A stretch of 64,000 nt of DNA from Carassius auratus (GCF_003368295.1 NC_039250.1:16709533-16773532); one strand, 5' to 3'; shown: positions 1 through 10,429, numbered from the stretch's first letter. Program-made: numbers and translations. Notes: a model not told the origin generated them from the letters alone.

Positions 1-436
1 TGTTGCACTAAAGCAGCTTGTATTAAGTCCTGCACTTCTTTTTTACGAGCTGATTTTACTACCGAAATTCCATAATAATCCCCTATTATCAGGACGGGCT
101 TAGCAAGCGTTTTGTTAATAGTAACAGGAAACCAGCCCCAGCCGACAGATCACCAACAACACAAAACTTAGTTCCACAAAAGTATAATTTATTTAAAGTG
201 GAAGGAATAATTAAATTAAGGAGCAGCGACTTCAGGGTGCCCCAAGGCCAAAATAATAAACAAAATAAACTTAAAACCAAACATAAATTACCTAATCAGG
301 GAATAAACCCTGCACATATATACATAACAACCCCCACACAAAACAAATACCTAGGATCGTAACAATGACCTATAACAGAACATTATTATAAAGTGTTACC
401 AAACAGGTATCACCTTTATGGGACATGAGCACATCA
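1..436. other. AT-rich sequence, no gene recognised
   Basis: No coding pattern or known element could be supported here. AATAAA-like stretches read on the minus strand (around 245-270) would fit the end of a decayed minus-strand retroelement, but no ends or target duplication are visible. Confidence 0.4.
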
Positions 437-860
437 TTAAAGGGATACTCCACCCCAAAATGAAAATGTTGCCCCATGTCGTTCCAAACACGTAAAAGCT
501 TTTGTTCATCTTTGTAACACAATTTAAGATATTTTTTATGAAAACCGGGAGGCTTGTGACTGTCCTATTGACTTCCAAGTAAATAACAGTGTCAAGGTCC
601 AGAAAAGTATGAAAGACATTGCCAGAATGCTCCATCTGCCTTTCAGTAGTTCAACCATAACTTTATGTAGTGATGAGGATTCATTTTGTACACGAAGAAA
701 ACAAAAATAACAAATTTATTCAACAAGTTGTCTCCTCTGTGTCTCTCCACTTCAGCGTAGTGCCATTTTGGAGAATATGTTATTTATTTGTCAGTTTATG
801 GGACAGACTCAAGTCTGCCTGTTTTCACCCAAAATATCTTAAATTGTTTTCCAAAGATGA
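437..860 (+). repeat. Dispersed cyprinid repeat, copy A
   Basis: The stretch starts with a 'ttaaagggatactccacccc' type head and runs through 'cgttccaaacacgtaaaagc'. These are hallmarks of an abundant teleost dispersed repeat, recognised here from general knowledge. A diverged relative lies at 2060-2280: both share 'gtccagaaa', a 'caaaaat..aac..ttattca' block and a 'cttctctt/cctctgtgtct' block in the same order. Open frames in it are accidental. Confidence 0.55.
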
Positions 861-869
861 ACTAAGTTT

Positions 870-1075
870 TTACAGGCTACGTCCCACTACGTCCCACTCC
901 CGCAAAAAAAAAAAAAAAAAAACCCGTCCTGTCCCAATCTCACAAAAACACTGGGGGAAAATCCCATGCCGTTTCAATCCCGGAAGAATGACTCCTGTTC
1001 CTGCCCACTCCCGGGTTGTTTTTTTTTTTTTTTTGGCTGGAATCTGTCCAGTTACTGAAATTTTTTAAATAAAAT
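870..1075. repeat. Low-complexity repeat fragment with A and T runs
   Basis: Repeated 'cgtcccact' and 'tcccg' words surround an A run (904-920) and a T run (1018-1034). The composition recalls decayed hAT-type sequence, but neither ends nor target duplication could be defined. Nothing gene-like is seen onward to 1880. Confidence 0.35.
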
Positions 1076-1879
1076 ACAATAGGCTACAGATCACAGAATG
1101 CCCACTTATGCACATTGATTTGTCAGAAGAAACCAATGCTTTCGTTCCTCTGAGCCAAACAGAAGTGATTGTTGACACGTAGCCCCACCCCATGTCCAGA
1201 TTGATTCAAACTGTCCCTTATTCAACCAATAAGTAGTATTTTGAACTACTACTTAACATATTGCTGTGGAAAATTAACAAAAAAAAGAGCCAACAGTCTG
1301 ATCATTTATATTAGGTATACTAAGTAAATCATTATATAATTATACAGTTCATAAAGATAGTTGCACTATTTTTTTTCTGTTGCATTCTGAATATATTTCT
1401 TACTCATTTTGTGTGTAGTTTGTGAATCATTTGCACTGTATTGTTGAAGACAATTTGTGCAATTGTTTTTACTATATGCTGTATAGTTTGTGTTTATTGT
1501 TCATACTCCGATTGAAAATATATTTATCAGAAGAAGAAAAAAGAAATGGAATTTATCTTTAAAAGAAAATCTAAATGAATGTTTTATGCCTTCATTTGAC
1601 AAAGATACAGAATTTCTGAGGGGAAAAAACATTTCATAAGGCTATTTAAAGAATAAAATTATAAATGAAGTTGTTTGTATGCATTTAAATAATTACACAT
1701 GCTAAAAAAAATAAAACATATGGTGAAGAAAGAATAAAAAATTTCAAAGCGCTCCCAAAAACGTAATTTTTGTTAAACGTTTAATAAATTACTGTGAAAA
1801 TGTATAAGTGTTATGATTTAAATTAATTGGACATGCTTTTTGATGAATACAATTAAATGTAACCATTAAAAAGGAGTAA
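1076..1879. other. AT-rich intergenic sequence
   Basis: No open frame of note, no splice-supported exon and no recognisable element was found. A pentanucleotide-like 'aagaagaaaaaagaaa' patch near 1530 is the only local structure. Confidence 0.4.
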
Positions 1880-2035
1880 AAGTAAACCGATTTTATAGGG
1901 CCCTAAAAAAAGTAAAGTAAAGTAATAAGTAGTGAAGTTACTTTTCAAATGCAGTAACTAGTAAAGTAATCTCATTACAATTTACAGAAGTAACTAGTAA
2001 CTAATAAAAAAATTTGAGTAACTACCCCAACACTG
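1880..2035 (-). repeat. Terminal region of a decayed hAT-like element
   Basis: Read on the minus strand, the stretch begins 'cagtgttggggtagttact' and continues with repeated 'agttact/agtaact' words. This end is common to many non-autonomous elements in teleost genomes (established knowledge). The opposite end was not located, so this is called a fragment. Confidence 0.45.
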
Positions 2036-2059
2036 TCCGAGAGCTCTCAGTCCCTCCAT

Positions 2060-2285
2060 TGAAGCTGTGTGTATGGTATACTGTCCATGTCCAGAAAGGT
2101 AAGAAAAACATCATCAAAGTAGTCCATGTGACATCAGTGGGTCCGTTAGAATTTTTTGAAGCATCGAATATACATTTTGGTCCAAAAATAGCAAAAACTA
2201 CAACTTTATTCAGCATTGTCTTCTCTTCCGTGTCTGTTTTGAGAGAGTTCAAAACAAAGCAGTTTGTGATATCCGGTTCGTGAAC
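2060..2285 (+). repeat. Dispersed cyprinid repeat, copy B
   Basis: Diverged second copy of the family at 437-860, with the same word order ('gtccagaaagg', 'gtccatgtgacatcagtgg', 'cttctcttccgtgtctg'). It runs directly into sequence rich in 'gaaccggttc'-like words at 2280-2350. Confidence 0.5.
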
Positions 2286-2529
2286 GAATCATTCGATTTA
2301 ACCGGATCTTTTTGAACCAGTTCACCAAATCGAACTGAATCGTTTTAAACTGTTTGCATCTCCAATACGCATTAATCCACAAATGACTTAAACTATTAAC
2401 TTTTTTAATGTGTCTGACACTCCCTCTGAGTTCAAACAAACCAATATCCCGGAGTAATTCATTTACTCAAACAGTACACTGACTGAACTGTTGTGAAGAG
2501 AGAACTGAAGATGAACACCGAGCCGAACC

Positions 2530-2885
2530 AGATAACGAACAATAGACTGACTCGTTCATGAGTCAAGAACTGTTTCTGTCAGACGAGTCCGATTCCAGAA
2601 CCGAAGAGCTGATGATACTGCGCATGTGTGATTTAGCGTGAAGCAGACTGAACCAAACTGATTCTTTTGGTGATTGATTCTGAACTGATTCTGTGCTAAT
2701 TTTATGAGCCCAGGTAAAACGAAGGCTTGAATGAAGGGCAATCATCGCCAATGACGCCATTACGTCGAGCGCAAAAGAACCGGTGAACCGTTTTCTTCAA
2801 CCGGTTTATTGAATCGAACTGTCCAAAAGAACTACTAGTGATCCAAAAATCGATGCAACCGGTTCTTCCCTCGTGAACGACTCAA
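2530..2885. repeat. Repeat shared with the hAT element at 29.5 kb
   Basis: About 300 bp here match 29685-29990 very closely. Shared words in order are 'gaaccgtttctgtc', 'gagctgatgat', 'actgcgcatg', 'gtgaagcagactga', 'gattcttttggtgattgat', 'gaagggcaatcatcgccaat' and 'gcgcaaaagaaccggtgaac'. In the later copy the segment lies within a hAT element with intact ends. No terminal repeats were identified here, so this copy is a remnant or part of a relative. Confidence 0.65.
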
Positions 2886-3099
2886 TGTTAACTGACTCAA
2901 TTCACAATGCCATGTTTATTATACAATAATAATCAAGTTCTAAGATCATCACAAATTAAACAAGATTTTGATGCATATCTTTCTTATTAAATCGTTGTAT
3001 TCCACCTCGTACTACACTTGATAGAGAATCACTTAAGACACTTTGCTTTAGGACTTTTCCACATAATTATATTCAATAAAACTGTATGTTAACATGTAG
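2886..3099. other. AT-rich sequence, nothing recognised
   Basis: No gene or repeat structure could be supported between the preceding repeat and the minisatellite. Confidence 0.35.
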
Positions 3100-3104
3100 G
3101 AGCT

Positions 3105-3350
3105 TGCTGCATGAATCCGTGAGTTTACAAATCTGAGGGAACAGATTGCATAAGCGTGTGCACGGATTATGAATTTGTGGGTATGGATTCAAAAACCGAA
3201 GGCACGGTTTATATAATCTGTGTGTACAGATTGGAAATTCATGGGTATGGTTTATTATTCCGTGGGAATGATTTGTTAAACCAAGGGAACTGTTTAAGTA
3301 TTCGTGAGTACGGTTTACAAACTGAGGGGACGGATTGTATTTTTTTTCTC
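3105..3350. repeat. Degenerate ~22-bp minisatellite
   Basis: Roughly eleven degenerate units of about 21-23 bp are visible, each close to 'aaatctgtgggtacggatt'. Unit starts fall near 3112, 3128, 3150, 3172, 3192, 3214, 3237, 3258, 3279, 3298 and 3319. Both strands stay open across it because the period is close to 21 nt, which makes spurious ORFs. Units diverge from each other, so it is not a recent expansion. Confidence 0.75.
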
Positions 3351-3355
3351 CTACA

Positions 3356-4125
3356 GGTGACCTCCCGGGCTGCATAGTGTTATGGTGGGGTTCGCAACAA
3401 TATTATTATTATTTTTGTTCTTTTCTTAAAGTTAGCTAAATGTCTGACAATTTCATGTATTGCACTTTATTAGTGTTATGTTGCTAACTTTCAGATTTTT
3501 ACATATTTTAATCAAAATTTTGATAAATACATACTTATTAATATTTCCAAAATGTCCCCTGATCTTGAAAACCTCATAATGGCAGCCTCCATTTTAGTCT
3601 GGGTTAAAGCTGATTTTTCTATGGTGTTACTGTCTTTTCTGGTAACACCACAGAGCCTATAGTAACTTGCAATATAAAGTCTGTGGTGTTATAATCACGT
3701 CTGTGGTGTTACTTCAAAATGACATAAACATAAGTGGCTGTGTCACCAGTGTTTGATTGAAATTATTTAAAAATCACTAAATCTATTGACAAAGTCACCA
3801 TGTTGACAACACTGCGCACACTCTGCTTGCCTGCTGAGTCATTTGGTTAGGTTGCAGTGCGGACAAAAACAAACATTTATTGAACAAAAGACTTGTAGTT
3901 ATTTCAAGTCATTTAACTCAAGTCCGAGTCAAGTCTGAAATCATGAATTCCAAGTCAAAGTAAAATCTTTTATGAATATTTATCAAGGAAGTCTCAAGTC
4001 CTAAAATTTGTGACACAAGTCTGACTCGAGTCACCAACTTCTGCTCCTGTGAAACGAAATTATATTTCATGTTCATGATCACCCTGGTGTGCTAAAAAAT
4101 TATAAACATGAATGGGAATATACCT
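3356..4125. other. AT-rich intergenic sequence
   Basis: No gene was found. Words of the form 'gtggtgtta' recur at 3625-3710, and 'caagtc' words recur at 3900-4030, suggesting decayed repeats without definable ends. Confidence 0.35.
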
Positions 4126-4129
4126 CAGA

Positions 4130-4370
4130 GCTATTTTACTCATAAAAACAATTCTAGGAGTGCCAATAATTGTGGCCAACTGTGTTTTGGAGAAAAATAT
4201 TTATTGCATAATGTGATTTTCCTCCCACTTTTAATTATTTTCCTTCAATGAAAGGTTAGATTTCTACTAATTTTATGAATTAATCAAATGTAAGGATAAA
4301 CAATGCAGATTTATGTTTACAGTCATCTTTGATCATATTTACCAAGGGTGCCAATAATTCTGACCACAAC
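4130..4370. repeat. Tc1-like element remnant
   Basis: The word 'gtgccaataatt' occurs at about 4160 and again at about 4349. 'Ggggtgccaataattgtgg' is a typical terminal word of fish Tc1 elements. Both copies have the same orientation here, so this is not an intact inverted-repeat element. It is best read as a rearranged remnant. Confidence 0.4.
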
Positions 4371-4375
4371 ACTTT

Positions 4376-4384
4376 GTGTGTGTG

Positions 4385-4415
<31 letters not shown>

Positions 4416-4418
4416 ATA
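4376..4418. repeat. TG/TA microsatellite
   Basis: Alternating TG with an internal TATATA stretch. The MCVCVCV-like open frames over it have no biological meaning. Confidence 0.9.
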
Positions 4419-4479
4419 CATGATATTTTGGCGAAACTTCATTTTGTTCATTTTGTCAAAATGTTTGCTTATATGTATT

Positions 4480-5032
4480 TTGGGGTGTAACGGTACGCAA
4501 AAATCACGGTTTGGTACGTACCTCAGTTTTAAATTCACGGTTCGGTTCATTTTCGGTACAGTAAGGGAAAGAAATGCAAACATTAAACTGCAGGTTGTTT
4601 ATTACTAGACTTTTTTTTTTACAATTTGTTTACACTTTTTTAAAATACTTTTTTAATAAAATATATATAAATAAAAAAAGAATAAGAAATAAAATACTGC
4701 TGCAAAGTTATCCACTAAATAAAATACTCTCAGTCTCAAAACCAATATCATATAATAAAATATAATGAAAAATATAAATAACTATGATTACAGTGCAGCA
4801 TTACCAATCCCAGCTTGTATGCACATATTTAATATATATTTAAATGCCAACGAGAATGCGCTGAACGTGGAGACTCCTGCCACTTAATACATTTGTTTGG
4901 AAACACGAAAATTTACCTATGTTCCTCACACAAAATATTGCATTCGGTAATTCGGTACACACGTGCACCGTACCGAAAGCCCTATAGCCAAAACGGTCCG
5001 GTACGAATAAACGTACCATTACACCCCCCTAA
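4480..5032. mobile_element. Non-autonomous TIR element (hAT-like)
   Basis: The left end 'ggggtgtaacggtacg' is mirrored at the right end, where the reverse complement reads 'ggggggtgtaatggtacg'. Further internal 'cggtac' words are arranged symmetrically. The interior is AT-rich and codes for nothing. It abuts the start of exon 3 of the taste-receptor-like gene and appears to be the event that cut that exon. The target duplication is not clear, so the hAT assignment is an inference from the 'ggggtgtaacggtacg' type end. Confidence 0.65.
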
Positions 5033-5034
5033 TA

Positions 5035-5807
5035 TATATAGACACTCATAGTAACTTGTTAGTCCTGAACAAAAGGTGGGAAAAATGGTAGTGTGTAAGT
5101 ATGTTGTTGTGTATACTGAATAATTTACCATTGGTATAAGGTCCATTGTGATCAGTGGTGCAACAGATATAGTTCTTGAGCCTCCATATGGTCCTGTTAA
5201 AGCAATCACTTTAGGCTGATAGTTGTTGAGTTTTTCTTTAGGTTTTATTGAGCCATTCTTTGAGATGAAACTTAAGACTGAATGGAAATTCCTTGTGTTA
5301 GAACAATGGTCAAAAATGTAATAGCCCAGAGAAACATTAGGCAAAAGAGTTGTGGAATTATTAATCTCTTCAACGGCAAACCTCATTACTTGCAACATTT
5401 CATATCCAGATTTTGAGGTACTGTGCCTTAAAAACATCAGTGAGGAAGTTAATAGCATGTAACTAAATATTCAGTTTACATGAATAATATTTCAGTTTAA
5501 AAAGCTGATTAGAATCAGTGAAAAGCTGATTTTATTTAAAATACTCCGTACTAATAACCCTAAAGTGGTAAAAGATCCTTGCTTACCAGATACATTCAGT
5601 GGTCTCCGGGATGAAAACAGGTGTCACACGGTCAATTTCATGTAAAGCAAAAAGGCCACCCAATAAGTAATCTCCCTCCAATCTGAATTCAGATGTTGAA
5701 GAAACTTTGAAAAATAGACAATTAGTAAAGCACAAAAGGAAAGTGCAAATCCTACTGAGAAGCATGGTTAAAGATGGACTGCTGGTCATGAAGCAGGAAT
5801 GTGCCAA
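5035..5807 (-). pseudogene. Taste receptor type 1-like GPCR, 5' fragment
   Basis: Two exons of a class C GPCR extracellular domain are intact. Exon 1 (5807-5587) starts with a hydrophobic segment that fits a signal peptide, followed by FRLEGDYLLGGLFALH, the T1R-type start of the Venus-flytrap domain. Exon 2 (5426-5129) contains MRFAVEEINN, then an ALTGP word and IPM. Phases close: exon 1 ends with two bases of a codon and exon 2 supplies one. Donors are gtaagc and gtaaat; the exon 2 acceptor is tttttaag. Exon 2 is 298 nt, as expected for this family. Exon 3 seems to begin near 5060 (SYYEC) but is replaced after about 25 nt by the TIR element at 4480-5032. The rest of the ligand-binding domain, the cysteine-rich domain and the seven-helix domain are absent. 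It could belong to a related fish family-C receptor rather than a true T1R. It is non-functional as it stands. Confidence 0.75.
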
Positions 5808-6530
5808 GCCATTTGAGAGTAGTCAGTCTAATATTATTTAATTATAACTTAATTTTCTTAAAACACAATTAAATTTGCTTAAACCACCATTTTCAAGCAT
5901 GATACACCTGTCAATTTCCATGTCAAACTCACAAAGTATATGTTAATCAGTTATTAAATAGAGCATTACACCACAACGGTCTCCTCATATAGCAAATTAT
6001 ACAAATTTTTTAATCTACAAATGAAACTATTGTGAAACAAGTTGTAAACTTCTAAACTCTATGCAGGGCTTTACAGTTGGATTAGGATCACAAAGGTTTT
6101 CCAGTTTAGAGATAATAAAAAATAAAATAAAAAACTGTGATCACTGTGTGAAGTGAAAATATTCAGCATCTTTTGAGATGAAAGTGAAAAATTTATTTCA
6201 TTTTTGTTATTTTATTATTCATTTTTGAGCATGACTGTCAATCTTCTCCCTGGAAGCTGGAAACCAAGCAGTAATTTTGCTTAACCTAGTTAGTGTATAG
6301 ATTTAAATGTTTTATATATCTGACATTAATCTAGATTTTTGACCTCATAAGGGTCACATTTAAAGACCCCTACCACATCCAAACACTGACTTCTAAAAAA
6401 ATTAAATACAAATTATATCTGAACTGTGAAGCATCTGTGCTCTATTATTTGTAGCTACATCATTAGAAATCCTGAGACATAATTGACAAACTGCATTACA
6501 CAACCCTGTATGTATATCCCAATTTAATAT
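5808..6530 (-). other. Upstream flank of the taste-receptor-like gene
   Basis: No gene is present. The stretch is duplicated, in diverged form, at about 24165-24800. Shared words include 'aatttgcttaaaccac', 'taaatagagcattacaccaca', 'gtctcctcatat', 'tttgcttaaccyagtt' and 'atttaaatgtttt'. It therefore belongs to the same duplicated unit as the receptor exon. Confidence 0.6.
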
Positions 6531-6535
6531 ACATC

Positions 6536-6632
6536 AAGTCATTTAGCAGATGCTTTTATCCACAGTGACTTAAAAAGGAGTACAATAGAAGCAATTAAAA
6601 CAGCAATATGTAAGTGCAAGTAAGTCTAGTTT
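6536..6632 (-). mobile_element. 3' end of a minus-strand L2-type LINE
   Basis: The word 'catttagcagatgcttttat' followed by 'ccacagtgactta' is the reverse complement of the conserved L2 3' tail. The same tail is seen in plus orientation at 13210-13262. The body of this LINE appears to continue at 9311 beyond the Tc1 insertion. Confidence 0.65.
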
Positions 6633-6638
6633 AGGTAT

Positions 6639-6639
<1 letters not shown>

Positions 6640-6676
<37 letters not shown>
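6640..6676. repeat. CA microsatellite, left side of Tc1
   Basis: A pure CA run ends exactly at the TA where the Tc1 element begins. A TG run flanks the other end of the element. Confidence 0.9.
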
Positions 6677-6680
<4 letters not shown>

Positions 6681-7670
6681 GTGGGTACGGGAAGTATTCA
6701 GACCCCCTTATATTTTTCACTCTGTTATATTGTGGCCATTTGCTAAAATCATTTAAGTTCATTTTTTCCTCAATGTACACACAGCACCCAATATTGACAG
6801 AAAAAAAAAGACATTTGTTGACATTTTTGCACATTTATTAAAAAAAGACAAACTTAAATGTCACATGGTCAGTATTTAGTAGAAGCACCCTTTTGATCTA
6901 ATACAGCCATGAGTCTTTTTGGGAAAGATGCAGCATGTTTTTCACACCTGGACTTGGGGATCCTCTGCCATTCCTCCTCTCCAGTTCTGTCAGGTTGGAT
7001 GGTAAATGTTGGTGGAAAGCCATTTTCAAGTCTCTCCAGAGAGGCTCAATTGGGTTTAAGTCAGGGCTCTGGCTGGGCCATTCAAGAACAGTCACGGAAT
7101 TGTTGCAAAGACACTCCTTTGTCATTTTAGCTGTGTGCTTAGGGTCATTGTCTTTTTGGAAGGTGAACCTTCGGCCCAATCCAAGGTCCTGAGCACTCTG
7201 GAGAAGGTTTTTAGCCAGGATATCCCTGTACTTGGCTGCATTCATCTTTTCCTCGATTGTAACCTGTCGTCCTGTCCCTGCAGTTGAAAAACACCCCCAC
7301 AGCATGATGCTACCACCACAATGCTTCACTGTTGGGGCTGTATTGGAGAGGTGATGAGCAGTGCCTGGTTTTCTCCACACATACCGCTTAGAATTAAGGC
7401 CAAAAAGTTATATCTTGGTCTCATCAGACCAGAGTCCTTCAGGTGTTTTTTTTTAGCAAACTCCATGCAGGCTTTCATGTGTTTTGCACTGAGGAGAGGT
7501 TTCCGTCGGGCCACTCTGCCATAAAGCCACAAATGGTGGAGGGCTTCGGTGATGGTTGACTTTCTACAACTTTCTCCCATCTCCCGACTGCATCTTTGGA
7601 GCTCAGCCACAGTGATCTTTGGGTTCTTCTTTACCTCTCTCACCCAAGGCTCTTCTCCACTGATAGCTTA

Positions 7671-8560
7671 AGGCTGGTTCACACGGCAGGATAATTGGGC
7701 CGATTTTAGCCCCGATTCAGCCCTTCCGACAATCTTAGGATGCTCCGATTATCGTAAAATAATCTGATCAAATATTCCTGCCGTGTGTGGTGTGTTAAGA
7801 CTAATCTCCTCTGCTCGGAAGAATGTCGGGACCGCTCCGATCTCAAATCGGGGATATCCAACATGTTGGATTTATTTTGCCCGATTTCTTCTCGTGTGTG
7901 GTGTCCCCCGAGGACAAACAATCACGCAGCCTGTGGACTGTGGCGTGTAGCCAATCAGAAAGCGAGGTGACGAGGCAGTGATAGTACCGGGAAACAAAAT
8001 CAAAACAGCCGGCGTATATAATATAACAAATACAAATAAAGTCGATGGGCATAACTACATCCACAACTGCAGTCCACCAGAGTACATGGAAACTAATATA
8101 TGAACGTTTATTTCAACGGTTATTAATCTGTGTAGTACGTAACAACATTTCTATGAGATAAAACAACAACTTATCTCCATATCATGATATAGCAAGTATA
8201 GTCCATGCTCGCGTCGTCTCCACCTCTTTGACCATCGCCTTTTCTTATTTTTCTTATGTTTTTTTCCCCGTTAAAAACAAAGCACAAACTATGGCCACTG
8301 CATCCTCTTCGTCCGCCATGATTGTTTACTCTAAAGTCACGTTTGATCTCGAGGGATTTTGCGAGATTTCCCGTCTGACCTGGGAATCCTCGGGAGTCAA
8401 ATCGGTTCGTGTGTGATGTGTTGATATTGCCGTGTGGCTGCACACCACACACGGAGCGACCAAAACTGTTAGACCCGTGATTTTTTATCGCCGTGTGTGG
8501 GGTCTCTCAGGTTTGGAAAATCTGCCGACAATTTTAAAATCGTCCCGTGTGAACCAGGCC
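7671..8560. mobile_element. Non-autonomous Harbinger-like element inside Tc1
   Basis: The ends are inverted repeats: 'ctggttcacacgg' at the left and 'ccgtgtgaaccagg' at the right. TTA lies directly outside both ends (7668-7670 and 8561-8563). A 3-bp TTA target duplication is the rule for PIF/Harbinger elements. The internal sequence has several 'ccgtgtg' and 'ccgatt' words but no transposase. The split separates the N-terminal and middle parts of the Tc1 transposase. Confidence 0.75.
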
Positions 8561-8914
8561 TTAGTTTGGCTGGACGGCCAGCTCTGGGAAGGGTTCTGGT
8601 CATCCCAAACATCTTCCAATTAAGGATTATGGAGGCCACTGTGCTCTTAGGAACTTTAAGTGCAGCAGAATTTCTTTTTGTAACCTTGGCCGGATCTGTT
8701 TCTTGCCACAATTCTGTCTCTGAGCTCTTCAGGCAATTCCCTTGACCTCATGATTCTCATTTGCTCTGACATGCACTGCAAGCTGTAAGGTCTTATAGAC
8801 AGGTGTGTGACTTTCCTAATCAAGTCCAATGAAGGTGTAGAACCATCTCAAGGATGATCAGAAGAAATGGACAGCACCTGAGTTAAATATATGAGTGTCA
8901 CAGCAAAGGGTCTG

Positions 8915-9043
8915 TGTGGCAAGTGGGGCGGGGCCGAGAGGCGAGCGAACGAGGAGTGAGGCCAGGTGTAGTGATTGGAGATGAGCTACACCTGCGCCCC
9001 ACTCCTCGTTCCCACGCCTCTCGGCCCCGCCCCACTCGCCACA
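8915..9043. mobile_element. Palindromic LTR-like element with 5-bp target duplication
   Basis: This 129-bp unit starts TGTGGCAAGTGGGGCGGGGC and ends GCCCCGCCCCACTCGCCACA. It is close to a full hairpin, with arms of about 50-60 bp around a short loop near 8985. GTCTG is duplicated on both sides (8910-8914 and 9044-9048), as for LTR integration. The arm sequence is the 5' end of the LTR family at 11513-11803 and 21769-22099. It is therefore an LTR-derived foldback unit. Whether it inserted as such or arose by rearrangement of a solo LTR is not known. Confidence 0.75.
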
Positions 9044-9253
9044 GTCTGAAATGAACACTTAGGACCAAGTGATATTTAAGTTTTTCTTTTTATAATAAAT
9101 ATGCAAAAATGTCAACAATTCTGTGTTTTTCTGTCAATATGGGGTGCTGTGTGTAAATTAATTAGGAAAAAGATTAACTTAAATGATTTTAGCAAATGGC
9201 TGCAATATAACAGAGTGAAAAATGTAAGGGGGTCTGAATACTTCCCGTACCCG

Positions 9254-9256
<3 letters not shown>

Positions 9257-9299
<43 letters not shown>

Positions 9300-9318
9300 A
9301 TACACACACACAGAAAAA
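9257..9318. repeat. TG/CA microsatellite, right side of Tc1
   Basis: A long TG run, then 'tacatacacacacacag', directly adjoins the Tc1 right end. Together with the left CA run it suggests that the transposon inserted into an existing microsatellite. Confidence 0.9.
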
Positions 9319-10425
9319 CAAGTAGATACAGTAGAATATAAATATAGAAAGCTAGTGTTTTTTTTAAATAATGTACTATTAAAATATAATAGAAAGTGCT
9401 AGAGTTAGAGGGTCAGATAAAGATGGAACAGATAAGGACTAAGGCTAATGCCTCAGCTGCTCATATTAATTTAGGCAGTTCATTCCACCAGGAGGGAACA
9501 GTTAATGGGAAAAGTCAGTGAAAGTGGTTTTGTGCCTCTTTGAGATGGCACAATAGTTTAGTTCACCTGCAGAACCAAAGGTTCTAGAAGGACCATAACT
9601 CTGAAGTAATTAATTTATGTAAAAGGGTGCAGAGCCAGTGGTTTTGTAGTCTAACATTAATACCTTGAATTTTATGCGAGCAGATAATGATAGCCAGTTG
9701 TCACAAACCAGGATAGAGACGGAGGGTTAGTGAAGCAGATGGTTTATTAACAGGATGCAGTATGACAACGATATGGAAAGTCACTGTTGAAGCCCAGAGC
9801 TCTGATGAGTGAAACAGGAGTAGACAGCAATGGAGATCTGAGGGCAGAGAAAGAGTAAGTTAGAGGAGATGAGTCTGGCAACAGTTCAGAGTAGTTAAGG
9901 TAGGCTGGATGCCAGAGTACTGGTGTGATGATGGCTTTATCCAGGTGAGTGATTGCTGGGTGCAGGTGATCCTGACACCAGTGCAAATTGATGAACATAG
10001 GTGTGATGTGCATTGTTTTTGGCTCATTAAAGATTAATCTTGCAGCATCGTTTTGGATTAATTGTGGATGTTTGAAAGAAGTGGCTGGAAAGCCTGCCAA
10101 AAAGCAGTAGTCAATAGTCAAACCTGGATAGAACAAGAGCTTGAACAAGAGTTGTGTTGCATGTCCTGAAGGAAAGGGCCTGATTTTCCAAAAGTTGTAT
10201 AAAGCAAATCAGCCAGACCAGGCATTTTTAGTAATGTGGTCTGTGAAATTCAACTTATCAATCACAACTCCAAGGTTTTTAGCTGTTTTTGAAGGCGTTA
10301 TGGTTGATGAACTGGATGTTGAAATTTTGATAAAGTGAATGGTTTGTTGAAACCACAAGCAGTTCTGTCTTAGCCAGGTTGAGTTTAAGGTGATCGTCCA
10401 TCATCCAAAAAAAAAATGTGGAGCT
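9319..10425 (-). mobile_element. Minus-strand L2-type LINE, 3' part
   Basis: Minus-strand translation gives recognisable L2 reverse-transcriptase C-terminal sequence. Near 9983-10148 lies a stretch of the QLIQNDAARLIF type with HITPMFINLHW. Near 9480-9600 lies the terminal block corresponding to 'SQRGTKSLSLTFPINCSLLVE'-like codons. Near 10370-10410 lie codons matching the LNLAKTEL word. Many stops make it inactive. A solo LTR (9699-9977) interrupts it, and at about 10425 a plus-strand L2 begins. The missing RT core resumes at 13267. Confidence 0.7.
9699..9977 (-). mobile_element. Solo LTR with CCAGT target duplication
   Basis: The unit starts TGTCACAAACC and ends CCTGACA, the TG..CA ends of an LTR. 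The five bases CCAGT are repeated directly outside (9694-9698 and 9978-9982). A reversed AATAAA-type signal ('ggtttattaacag') implies minus orientation. It sits inside the minus-strand L2, whose sequence continues on both sides. Confidence 0.8.
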
Positions 10426-10429
10426 TGGT

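Larger units (their letters stand above)
6679..9256 (-). mobile_element. Tc1 transposon, nested and degenerate
   Basis: Terminal inverted repeats of over 100 bp are visible. The left end is 'cagtgggtacgggaagtatt', and the right end mirrors it ('aatacttcccgtacccgctg', 9237-9256). A TA lies at 6677-6678. The minus-strand transposase is in pieces: an N-terminal helix-turn-helix region with a GRPAKL word near 8570-8711, a middle part at 7326-7643, and a catalytic part at 6898-7380. The last contains GGSIMLWGCF, the NDPKHTAK (DD) word and the downstream SPDLNPIEPLW (E) word of the DD34E core. Two insertions, 7671-8560 and 8915-9043, bring about 1.55 kb of Tc1 up to 2.58 kb. Frameshifts make it inactive. 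Confidence 0.9.

Noticed and set aside
670..1068. 132-codon plus-strand ORF
   Set aside because: It runs through a dispersed repeat and A/T homopolymer runs; the lysine and phenylalanine runs are artefacts.
3105..3350. CRISPR-like array
   Set aside because: Units are about 22 bp, contiguous and degenerate with no distinct spacers, and the genome is clearly eukaryotic.
6631..6834. MCVCVCV-type minus-strand ORF and similar ones at 4323-4608 and 9101-9325
   Set aside because: They are translations of CA/TG microsatellites and of transposon termini.
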